Source of the DNA: Flavobacterium sp. HJ-32-4
GTDB taxonomy: Bacteria > Bacteroidota > Bacteroidia > Flavobacteriales > Flavobacteriaceae
Length of the DNA stretch: 64,000 nucleotides
Assembly (NCBI RefSeq): GCF_022532105.1
Contig: NZ_CP092832.1
Coordinates: forward strand, 744,001 to 808,000
Reading direction: 5' to 3'
Positions 32,385 through 40,057 of this stretch are shown here, in pieces. The notes beneath the pieces were generated by a model, which was not told the origin of the DNA, searched no databases, and saw nothing but the letters and a program-made list of their open reading frames with translations. Numbering within the stretch: position 1 is the first letter of the stretch; each line of letters begins with the position of its first letter. The translations under genes and the position numbers were made by a program.

Positions 32385-33878
32385 ATGTCGTTTAAATCAA
32401 CCGCCGCCAAATGGTTCGCCGCGATGGTCGACCGGCAAACCCGCCGATGGGCCTCCGCACCGGTAGCCAGCCAGCAAAAGGTGTTTCGTGAATTGATCGA
32501 AAAGGCCCGTCAGACCGCATTTGGCCGCGATCATGATTTCGGGTCGATTCGCGACCACGCCGACTTCGTACGTCGGGTGCCTGTTCGTGATTATGAGGCC
32601 TTGCGCCCGTATGTCGATCGCGTGGTGGCCGGAGACGAAGACATCCTATGGCCCGGAAAGCCACTGTATTTCGCAAAGACATCCGGCACGACGTCGGGTG
32701 CCAAATACATCCCGCTTACCAAAGAGTCGATGCCGTATCACATCAAGGCGGCGCGCAATGCCATCCTATCCTACATCCACGAAACCGGAAAGGCCGATTT
32801 CGTAGATGGCAAGATGATTTTCCTGCAGGGAAGTCCGGAACTGGAAACGAAAAACGGTATCCAATTGGGACGTTTGTCGGGCATCGTGGCGCATTACGTG
32901 CCGGGCTATTTGCAGCGCAACCGGATGCCCTCGTGGGAAACCAACTGCATTGACGACTGGGAGACCAAGGTGGATGCGATTGTTACCGAAACTCTGCCCG
33001 AGCGTATGGCGGTCATTTCCGGCATACCGTCATGGGTGCAGATGTATTTCGAAAAACTGGTGGAGCGCACCGGAAAACCCGTGGGTGACATCTTCCCCGA
33101 TTTCTCCTTGTTTATTTACGGTGGTGTGAACTTCGAGCCCTATCGCCGTCGGTTCCGTGAGCTGATTGGACGGGAGGTCGACAGCATCGAACTGTTTCCG
33201 GCTTCGGAAGGGTTCTTCGCCTACCAGGATACCCAGGCTGAAAAAGGCATGCTGCTGTTGCTGGACGCCGGCATCTTTTACGAATTCATCAAAGCCGATA
33301 CCTTCTTTGACGAGAACCCGCGCCGCTATACCATCGGTGAGGTCGAAATGGGTGTGAACTATGCGATGATCCTGTCGACCAACGCCGGATTGTGGGCCTA
33401 CGACATCGGCGACACCATTGCGTTTACCAGCCTGGCGCCGTATCGGGTGGTGGTGACCGGACGTTTGAAACACTATATCTCAGCCTTTGGCGAACACGTC
33501 ATCGGCAAGGAGGTGGAAGAGGCGATGCGGGAAGCCGTGGCGGGTTCTGATGCCGTCATACAGGAGTTTACGGTAGCGCCACAGGTCAACCCGGAAACCG
33601 GACTTCCGTATCATGAATGGCTGGTCGAATTCGGTAAGGAACCCAGCGACCCCGATGCCTTTGCACGGGCGATCGACACCTCGTTGCGGAAGCAGAACAA
33701 GTATTACGACGACCTCATTTCGGGCAAAGTGCTTCGGACGGCCGTGGTAACGTCGGTGGCCCCCGGAGGCTTTACCGCGTATATGAAATCCATCGGCAAA
33801 CTCGGCGGTCAGAACAAGCTGCCACGACTCGGGAACGACCGTCGTATTGCGGATGCATTACCCCGAAAAACCCGATAA
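32385..33878 (+). CDS. GH3 auxin-responsive promoter family protein (acyl-adenylating enzyme)
   Basis: 497 residues. GH3 proteins belong to the ANL superfamily and adenylate carboxylic acids, in plants coupling them to amino acids. Seen: the P-loop-like YFAKTSGTTSGAKYIPLT (~92-109), SLFIYGGVNFEPYR, ELFPASEGFFAYQ and the hinge/C-terminal part with VVVTGRLKHYISAFGEHV. Bacterial members, common in Bacteroidetes, have no established substrate. It begins 5 bases after the M23 gene and is probably co-transcribed with it. Confidence 0.93.
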   Translation: MSFKSTAAKWFAAMVDRQTRRWASAPVASQQKVFRELIEKARQTAFGRDHDFGSIRDHADFVRRVPVRDYEALRPYVDRVVAGDEDILWPGKPLYFAKTSGTTSGAKYIPLTKESMPYHIKAARNAILSYIHETGKADFVDGKMIFLQGSPELETKNGIQLGRLSGIVAHYVPGYLQRNRMPSWETNCIDDWETKVDAIVTETLPERMAVISGIPSWVQMYFEKLVERTGKPVGDIFPDFSLFIYGGVNFEPYRRRFRELIGREVDSIELFPASEGFFAYQDTQAEKGMLLLLDAGIFYEFIKADTFFDENPRRYTIGEVEMGVNYAMILSTNAGLWAYDIGDTIAFTSLAPYRVVVTGRLKHYISAFGEHVIGKEVEEAMREAVAGSDAVIQEFTVAPQVNPETGLPYHEWLVEFGKEPSDPDAFARAIDTSLRKQNKYYDDLISGKVLRTAVVTSVAPGGFTAYMKSIGKLGGQNKLPRLGNDRRIADALPRKTR

Positions 33879-33890
33879 AAATAAAAATCC

Positions 33891-33898
33891 TACATTTG
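33891..33898 (+). promoter_or_regulatory. Promoter -7 box of the DUF6909-like gene
   Basis: TACATTTG (TAnnTTTG), about 72 bases before the main ATG at 33971 and 19 bases before a short upstream frame at 33918. Confidence 0.55.
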
Positions 33899-33917
33899 CA
33901 GGTTAGGAAAACGCCGT

Positions 33918-33974
33918 ATGACCACGAAAAAAGAAATAAAACCGGCTTTTTCCAGAGAATACTACCCCATATGA
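33918..33974 (+). CDS. Possible 18-residue leader peptide
   Basis: ATG at 33918 opens MTTKKEIKPAFSREYYPI and stops with a TGA at 33972-33974 that overlaps the next ATG at 33971 (ATGA). Its position just after the promoter box and the exact stop-start overlap suggest a translated leader that couples ribosomes into the downstream gene. There is no coding evidence beyond that. Confidence 0.35.
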   Translation: MTTKKEIKPAFSREYYPI

Positions 33975-35665
33975 AGCAAAGCAAAACCATTTCACGTTCG
34001 AGGGCCCAGGAATCATCCGCGGCCATTGAGCGTCTTTATATTACCATCCGTCATCTGTTCAACCGCGGCTTTTATAAGCCGATGGGCGTTTCGGGTGAAA
34101 CCCTTCGGGAGGCACTATTGTCGCTGCGTCCGGAGATATACGGATCGATTGCGGAAGAGAAAGTCGAATTGCGCGGTCTTTTATATGTCATCGAGCGTTT
34201 GCCGGTGGGTATCGAGGAGTGCCGTTTCATCAACCTTACCTCCGACGAAGGCTATTCGCAATCGCATTTCAAGCCCATCATCCCGCCCAAGCGCCGCCGG
34301 AACTGCTACCGCATCGACGATGAGCAGATGAATGTCGAAATCACCCGCGGGCGTTCCGACATCTATGACATCCTCACGCACCTGACCTTCATCTTCATCG
34401 AATCGCATAAAATCAAAGACCGTGTGTTGATCGATGAAAGCGGTGAGGTATCGCGCGACTGGCAGAAACTCGAACAGGCGGTGATGCAAGGCAAACCCCT
34501 GCCATTGGAAGAGCGGGAGAAAGCCATCTCGCACGCGGCGAACATCCTCGGGCGCACGTTTGCTGAGGTACAGGAAATTTACGACGAGTTTGCCTTTGCC
34601 GACCGTCCGGATCGTTTCCTGCACGTCATTTACTGGCTCGGGAAACTGGCCATCGAAGAACTCCTGGAAAACAACAAACGCACCATTTCCTTCAGTCCGA
34701 TCCTTCGCGAACGGCTGGGGCACCACATCTATGGTGAGATTTGGGCGACCAATATCAAACAGACGCTGAACGAGCAGCAGTTGCTCGATCGTCCGATCCA
34801 CATCATCAGTGCGAACATGCACAGTGTGATGAATTCGATTTTCGCGCCCCACGTGCTGAAAGCGAAGATGAAGGACAAACCAGAGTATTTCATTTATGAG
34901 GAATTAAGCCGCTCGGGTGCGCACGACGTTCGGAAGAAGGTTGAGGAATTCGCGTTGCAGCATGGCATGATTTCCATTCCGGACGCCTCGGGCACGAACA
35001 TCGACGTACAGATTTTCGACACCGCAAAAATCGACTGGAAAAAATCGGCCTTTCCGACGGCGGAGGTGGGCGATAAAGCCCCGGTACTCATCGTAATGGA
35101 CTATGCCTTCGGCGAGCAGGCCTATGAAACCATCGACGAATTGTTGAAACCTTATGTGGAGGCGAAAAATAAAAAGCACTTCCTGAACGTTGTGTCGGTG
35201 TCGATTATGGGAAAAGCCGGTATTTTGGAAGGCGGGAAAGGCGACATCATGATTCCGTCGGCCCATATCAACGAAGGAACGGGTGATAACTATCCGTTTG
35301 ACAATGAATTGACGCCCGATTTGTTCGAAGGCGATGGCATTCCGGTGTATGCCGGGCCGATGGTGACCGTATTGGGCACCTCGTTGCAGAACCGTGATTT
35401 GCTAAAGTTCTTCCACGAATCGACCTGGGGGGTCATCGGACTCGAGATGGAAGGGGCCTACTACCAAAAGGCCATCCAGTCGGCTTCGAAAATCCGCAAG
35501 AGCATCAACCCCGACGTGAAAGTGCGGTATGCCTATTACGCATCGGACAACCCACTTGAGACGGGTAGTACGCTCGCATCAGGCGGATTGGGTACCACCG
35601 GCGTGAAACCGACATATTTGATTACGATCAAGATATTGGAGCAGATTTTTAATGTAAAAAAGTAA
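33971..35665 (+). CDS. Phosphorylase-superfamily protein, DUF6909-like (AMP-nucleosidase-like)
   Basis: 564 residues from the ATG at 33971. The C-terminal ~270 residues look like a nucleoside phosphorylase/AMP nucleosidase fold: VLIVMDYAFGEQAYE, VVSVSIMGKAGILEGGKGDIM, a PMVTVLGTSLQNRDLL stretch, then WGVIGLEMEGAYY, a typical phosphorylase signature with the purine/ribose-binding MEG. The N-terminal half is specific to this Bacteroidetes family, with helical segments such as RLYITIRHLFNRGFYKPMG. Cleavage of a nucleotide or nucleoside glycosidic bond is plausible, but the substrate is unknown. Some databases may call it AMP nucleosidase. Confidence 0.8.
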   Translation: MKQSKTISRSRAQESSAAIERLYITIRHLFNRGFYKPMGVSGETLREALLSLRPEIYGSIAEEKVELRGLLYVIERLPVGIEECRFINLTSDEGYSQSHFKPIIPPKRRRNCYRIDDEQMNVEITRGRSDIYDILTHLTFIFIESHKIKDRVLIDESGEVSRDWQKLEQAVMQGKPLPLEEREKAISHAANILGRTFAEVQEIYDEFAFADRPDRFLHVIYWLGKLAIEELLENNKRTISFSPILRERLGHHIYGEIWATNIKQTLNEQQLLDRPIHIISANMHSVMNSIFAPHVLKAKMKDKPEYFIYEELSRSGAHDVRKKVEEFALQHGMISIPDASGTNIDVQIFDTAKIDWKKSAFPTAEVGDKAPVLIVMDYAFGEQAYETIDELLKPYVEAKNKKHFLNVVSVSIMGKAGILEGGKGDIMIPSAHINEGTGDNYPFDNELTPDLFEGDGIPVYAGPMVTVLGTSLQNRDLLKFFHESTWGVIGLEMEGAYYQKAIQSASKIRKSINPDVKVRYAYYASDNPLETGSTLASGGLGTTGVKPTYLITIKILEQIFNVKK

Positions 35666-35666
35666 G

Positions 35667-36647
35667 ATGGAACAACACGCGACACCCGATAATGAACAGG
35701 AACTCAGCTTTTCTGAGATAGGGAATAAATTCTCCTCTCTTTTAGATCGGATGGGAGCATTTGTTTACAGACGTTTCCTTTTTCTGAGGCGCAACGCGGT
35801 GGTGTTGTGCGCTTTGCTGGTTTTAGGACTCGGACTGGGGGTCTATTTAGACAAAACGGGGAAAGCCTATGAGAACCGTCTGGTTGTGATGCCGAATTTC
35901 GGGTCGGTTGACTACCTGTATTCCAAGATCGATCTTCTGGAAGCCAAAATTAAAGAAGGGGATACCCTTTTTCTAAAAAAGGTAGTCGGCTTTTCCAATC
36001 CCAAAAAAGTAAGAGCGATTGAAATCGAGCCCATCAATGATGTGTACCGGTTTATCGATGGAAACGACAAGAACTTCGAGCTTATCAAACTGATGGCCGA
36101 GGATGGCGATATCGACCAAATCATTAAGGATGAGACGACAAGTAAGAATTATCTCTTCCACGAGATACTCATAACCACTGCCGGACGGACGGACGAAGCG
36201 GGTACAATCGAGCCCTTGTTGCGTTATTTGAATACCTCGGACTATTACACCAAAATAAAGGAGGCTACGCTTTTGAACACGCGGACCAAAATGGAGCGGA
36301 ACGACTCGCTTATTGCGCAGGTAGATGATCTTTTGAAAAACCTCGCCAATGGGAATCCTGCAAAGAGCGGTAATCTCATTTATTATAATCAGGAAAATAG
36401 CCAGATGAATGACATCCTGGGCACCAAAGACCGCCTGGTGGGCGAGCAGGGGTTGCACCGTCTGTCACTGATCAATAACGACGCTATCATTAAGGAGGCG
36501 AGCAGAACAACCAACATCTTATCTAAGCAGGCTATCTATACGAAAATGAAGTTCATTTTGCCGCTTCTGTTCGTGTTCCTTTTTGTGGTCATAACCGGAG
36601 TGCGAGGCTTCTTAAAGCGTCAAGCCCAGAAAACCGCCTCGTCATGA
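35667..36647 (+). CDS. Wzz-like chain-length determinant / polysaccharide co-polymerase
   Basis: 326 residues with two transmembrane helices, one near residues 45-65 ([18 protein letters not shown]) and one near 295-316 ([19 protein letters not shown]). A periplasmic, partly helical domain between them gives the topology of Wzz/PCP proteins that set O-antigen chain length. No tyrosine-kinase domain follows. The sequence is divergent, so the call rests on topology and context. It begins 1 base after the phosphorylase-like stop and overlaps rfbA by 4 bases (ATGA), opening the polysaccharide operon. Confidence 0.7.
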   Translation: MEQHATPDNEQELSFSEIGNKFSSLLDRMGAFVYRRFLFLRRNAVVLCALLVLGLGLGVYLDKTGKAYENRLVVMPNFGSVDYLYSKIDLLEAKIKEGDTLFLKKVVGFSNPKKVRAIEIEPINDVYRFIDGNDKNFELIKLMAEDGDIDQIIKDETTSKNYLFHEILITTAGRTDEAGTIEPLLRYLNTSDYYTKIKEATLLNTRTKMERNDSLIAQVDDLLKNLANGNPAKSGNLIYYNQENSQMNDILGTKDRLVGEQGLHRLSLINNDAIIKEASRTTNILSKQAIYTKMKFILPLLFVFLFVVITGVRGFLKRQAQKTASS

Positions 36648-37501
36648 AGGGAATAATATTGGCAGGAGGATCGGGTACCCGCCTGCACCCATTGACATTG
36701 GCGGTGAGCAAGCAATTGATGCCGGTTTATGACAAGCCGATGATCTATTACCCGCTATCTACCCTGATGTGGGCCGGCATTCGGGATATTCTGATTATCT
36801 CGACACCGTACGATCTCCCGTTGTTTCAAAAATTACTAGGCGACGGCTCCGCTTTGGGATGCCGTTTTGAATATGCGGTTCAGGAGCACCCGAACGGGCT
36901 GGCAGAAGCGTTTATTATCGGCAGGGATTTCATCGGGAACGATAAGGTCGCCCTCATTTTAGGCGACAACATCTTTTATGGAACAGGCCTGGCCGAACTC
37001 TTGCAATCCAACAACGACCCAGAGGGTGGTATCATCTACGCCTACCACGTGCACGATCCAGAGCGCTATGGTGTGGTGGAGTTTGACCCCAACGGGAATG
37101 TATTGTCTATTGAGGAAAAGCCACCACATCCGAAATCAAATTTCGCCGTTCCGGGCATCTACTTTTATGACAATGAAGTGGTTGATATCGCAGCGTCTAT
37201 TGCCCCCAGTCCAAGGGGTGAACTTGAAATCACCGATGTCAATAAAGAGTATTTACGAAGGGGTCGCCTGAAAGTCAGTATTCTCGACAGGGGAACAGCC
37301 TGGTTGGATACCGGTACGTTCAATTCCCTGATGCAGGCCGCACAGTTTGTTCAGGTAATAGAAGAACGACAAGGGCTTAAGATCGGCGCGATCGAAGAAG
37401 CGGCATTTAAAATGGGCTATATTTCGAAACAACAGTTCGAGTCATTGGCGCAACCCCTTCTCAAAAGCGGATACGGTAAGCATCTAATGGATCTCGCGTA
37501 A
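36644..37501 (+). CDS. rfbA: Glucose-1-phosphate thymidylyltransferase
   Basis: Makes dTDP-glucose from glucose 1-phosphate and dTTP, the first step to dTDP-rhamnose; 285 residues. Seen: nucleotide-binding [16 protein letters not shown] at residues 3-18, [27 protein letters not shown], and the C-terminal [14 protein letters not shown]. The protein is full length. It overlaps the upstream chain-length gene by 4 bases and is followed by rfbC 3 bases after its stop. Confidence 0.97.
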   Translation: MKGIILAGGSGTRLHPLTLAVSKQLMPVYDKPMIYYPLSTLMWAGIRDILIISTPYDLPLFQKLLGDGSALGCRFEYAVQEHPNGLAEAFIIGRDFIGNDKVALILGDNIFYGTGLAELLQSNNDPEGGIIYAYHVHDPERYGVVEFDPNGNVLSIEEKPPHPKSNFAVPGIYFYDNEVVDIAASIAPSPRGELEITDVNKEYLRRGRLKVSILDRGTAWLDTGTFNSLMQAAQFVQVIEERQGLKIGAIEEAAFKMGYISKQQFESLAQPLLKSGYGKHLMDLA

Positions 37502-37504
37502 CAG

Positions 37505-38056
37505 ATGAAGTTCACAGAAACAAAACTTAAGGGTTGTTACATCCTGGAACCTACCGTTTTTGATGACGGCCGCGGGTGGTTTATGGAAAGTTACAACCAA
37601 CGACGCTTCAATGAAGGCGTGGGCCAGGACGTAACTTTTGTGCAGGATAACCAGTCTTTTTCTACAAAGGCAGTTATACGCGGACTCCATTTTCAAACAG
37701 GTGCCCACGCGCAAGCCAAATTGGTTCAGGTTTTACGAGGCGAGGTACTGGACGTAGCCGTTGACCTCCGACCAGACTCGAGCACCTTCGGGCACTATGA
37801 ATCGGTCGTGCTTTCAGGTGAGAACCGGCGACAGTTTTTTGTACCACGGGGTTTTGCCCACGGGTTTCAGGTGCTGAGCGAAACGGCTGTTTTTTTCTAC
37901 AAGTGCGATAATTTCTACAATAAAGAATCGGAAGGGGGCGTTCGCTTTGATGATCCTACCATCGCCATAAAATGGCACGACCTGGGTGTGGCGCCTTTGA
38001 TATCTGACAAAGATGAGGTCTTGCCGGTTCTTGAGAAGGCGCGTGCAGTATGGTAA
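37505..38056 (+). CDS. rfbC: dTDP-4-dehydrorhamnose 3,5-epimerase
   Basis: Third enzyme of the dTDP-L-rhamnose pathway; 183 residues. The cupin fold is visible as FVQDNQSFSTKAVIRGLHFQ, with the catalytic His in RGLHFQ, followed by VLDVAVDLRPDSSTFG and FFVPRGFAHGFQVLSE. FYKCDNFYNKESEGG contains the conserved Tyr region near the active site. It overlaps rfbD by 7 bases, so the pair is translationally linked. Confidence 0.97.
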   Translation: MKFTETKLKGCYILEPTVFDDGRGWFMESYNQRRFNEGVGQDVTFVQDNQSFSTKAVIRGLHFQTGAHAQAKLVQVLRGEVLDVAVDLRPDSSTFGHYESVVLSGENRRQFFVPRGFAHGFQVLSETAVFFYKCDNFYNKESEGGVRFDDPTIAIKWHDLGVAPLISDKDEVLPVLEKARAVW

Positions 38057-38928
38057 AGGTACTTATAACCGGAGGCAACGGACAGTTGGGACAGGCGCTT
38101 AGAGGTATATCGGCGCAATATCCCGACTTTGAATGTTTCTTTTTCGCCTCTGATGAACTTGACATCACCCGCCCTGATGCAATAGAAAAGACGTTTACCA
38201 CCGTAAAACCGGATTTTTGTATCAACACTGCCGCGTACACTGCCGTGGATAAGGCAGAGAGTGACGCCGCCCGCGCCTATCAGGTGAACGCAGAGGGCCC
38301 CTCTTATCTTGCGGAAGCCTGTAAGAGACATGAAACAGTCTTACTTCACGTTTCGACCGATTTCGTATTCGACGGAAGGCAGCGAAGTCCCTACACAGAA
38401 GATGAATCGCCGAATCCAAAAAGTGTATACGGGCACTCAAAATGGGAAGGTGAAAAACGACTGGCGGAAACTTGGGAGAGGCATTTTATCGTACGGACGT
38501 CTTGGGTCTTCTCAGAGTTCGGACACAATTTTCTCAAGACCATGCTGCGGCTATCGGAAGACCGGGATCGAGTAGGAGTGGTGAATGATCAGACGGGCAC
38601 CCCCACCTATGCTGGCGATTTAGCCCGGGCCCTTTTTATCATCATCGAACGTACCCGGGAAAAAGAACGGCCATACGGTATCTATCATTACAGCAATGAA
38701 GGTTCTTGCACCTGGTATGAGTTTGCCAGGGCCCTATTTGAAGCTTTTGAAAAGAAGACAGAGGTAACCCCCATTACGACCCACGATTATCCGACCCCGG
38801 CTATGCGCCCTCCTTACAGCGTTCTGTCGAAAGAGAAGTTTAGGGCAATCTTTAACGCTGATATACCTTCCTGGCAAGAGGGTCTTATGCATTGTAAGCA
38901 CTCTTTTTCTAAAAACAAGCCCGCTTAG
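38050..38928 (+). CDS. rfbD: dTDP-4-dehydrorhamnose reductase
   Basis: Final step of dTDP-L-rhamnose synthesis, NAD(P)H-dependent; 292 residues. Seen: Rossmann motif VLITGGNGQLGQAL at the N-terminus, INTAAYTAVDKAESD, HVSTDFVFDGRQ, the SDR catalytic YGHSKWEGE, and FSEFGHNFLKTML. The second pathway enzyme RfbB (dTDP-glucose 4,6-dehydratase) is not in the window. A weak GC-rich inverted repeat (GCCCG/CGGGC) follows near the stop. Confidence 0.95.
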   Translation: MVKVLITGGNGQLGQALRGISAQYPDFECFFFASDELDITRPDAIEKTFTTVKPDFCINTAAYTAVDKAESDAARAYQVNAEGPSYLAEACKRHETVLLHVSTDFVFDGRQRSPYTEDESPNPKSVYGHSKWEGEKRLAETWERHFIVRTSWVFSEFGHNFLKTMLRLSEDRDRVGVVNDQTGTPTYAGDLARALFIIIERTREKERPYGIYHYSNEGSCTWYEFARALFEAFEKKTEVTPITTHDYPTPAMRPPYSVLSKEKFRAIFNADIPSWQEGLMHCKHSFSKNKPA

Positions 38929-39055
38929 CAGCCGGGCACCCGCGTTTTTGTGGTAATCGCGGCCGTTACCACCCCATAGACGAATACGCATCTGTTTTCA
39001 GGTTGCTATCTGACAAAGATTCGAAGATTAAGGCCGGTAAGTTATACGGAACTGC

Positions 39056-39063
39056 TATTTTTG
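39056..39063 (+). promoter_or_regulatory. Promoter -7 box of the GtrB-like gene
   Basis: TATTTTTG (TAnnTTTG), 19 bases before the ATG at 39083, suggesting a new transcript after rfbD. Confidence 0.5.
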
Positions 39064-39082
39064 CCACATACCCAAAAACGAA

Positions 39083-40057
39083 ATGTCGGTAAACCGATCC
39101 CATGTGTATTGTGTGATACCCGTCTTTAACGACTGGGACAGCCTGTTAATCCTCCTTACGCAGATAGCGGAGGTGCAGGCGCAGCACGATGCTTACACCT
39201 TTTCAGCGGTCGTTGTGGATGACGGATCATTTGAAGAACGGCCTGATCGTGTGTTGTCAATCCTTCCCCTGACACTGCTGACCTTAAAACGGAATGTAGG
39301 CCACCAGCGGGCTATTGCAGTCGGACTGCAGTTCGTCAACCAAAAAGTGGCCCAATCAGACTATGTGATCGTGATGGATGGCGACGGTGAAGATCCACCC
39401 GCACATCTGACCGCCTTATTGGAAAAGGCGAGGCTGTCAGGTGACCGAAAAATCATCTTTGCAGCGCGAAACAAACGCCAGGAGTCACGCTTTTTCAAAC
39501 TCGGCTATATCGTTTACAAGTACTTGTTTTATAGTCTGACCGGACAGAAAATCAGCTTCGGCAATTTCAGTGTCATACCGGCTCCCATTCTAAAACGGGT
39601 CGTCTATCTTGACGCAATTTGGAACCACTACTCCGGAGGCATCCTTCAATCGAAAATACCCCACGATAAAGTGGTGCTTGACAGAGGTAAGCGCTATAAG
39701 GGTCAGTCGAAAATGAACGTCTCTGCCTTGGTGCTTCACGGGCTTAGTTCCATTGCTGTTTACTTTGACCAGTTGTCGCTTCGGATTCTCCGCTTTTGTA
39801 CTGCAGGCTTCCTTTTGTGTGCCACCGGGATTGCCTACATCCTCTACCAGAAACTATTTACGGACAACGCGATTCCGGGCTGGGCTTCAAGCCTGATCCT
39901 GATTATCGGCGTCATCATGGTACAGCTGTTTTCCGTGACGTTGGTGACCATGTTGCTGCAACTGAGTTCACGAAAGAAAGTGCAACCCCCTAACGATCTT
40001 TTATATCAGCAATTTATACTGTCGGAAACAGCGAATGAAGAAACTATTTTTCCGTAG
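39083..40057 (+). CDS. GT2 glycosyltransferase of the bactoprenol type (GtrB/ArnC/DPM1-like)
   Basis: 324 residues. The catalytic GT2 domain (~1-215) shows CVIPVFNDW, VVVDDGSF, the DxD-type VMDGDGEDPP and KRNVGHQRAIAVGLQF. Two C-terminal membrane helices follow (~238-258 and ~270-295). This topology is typical of enzymes that put one sugar on undecaprenyl phosphate at the inner face of the membrane. It overlaps the downstream polytopic gene by 23 bases, which suggests that the lipid-linked sugar made here is used by that protein. The sugar is unknown. Confidence 0.9.
   Translation: MSVNRSHVYCVIPVFNDWDSLLILLTQIAEVQAQHDAYTFSAVVVDDGSFEERPDRVLSILPLTLLTLKRNVGHQRAIAVGLQFVNQKVAQSDYVIVMDGDGEDPPAHLTALLEKARLSGDRKIIFAARNKRQESRFFKLGYIVYKYLFYSLTGQKISFGNFSVIPAPILKRVVYLDAIWNHYSGGILQSKIPHDKVVLDRGKRYKGQSKMNVSALVLHGLSSIAVYFDQLSLRILRFCTAGFLLCATGIAYILYQKLFTDNAIPGWASSLILIIGVIMVQLFSVTLVTMLLQLSSRKKVQPPNDLLYQQFILSETANEETIFP

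Noticed and set aside
38919..38937. GCCCG/CGGGC inverted repeat as terminator of rfbD
   Set aside because: A 5-bp stem with a 9-base loop and no directly following T run; too weak.
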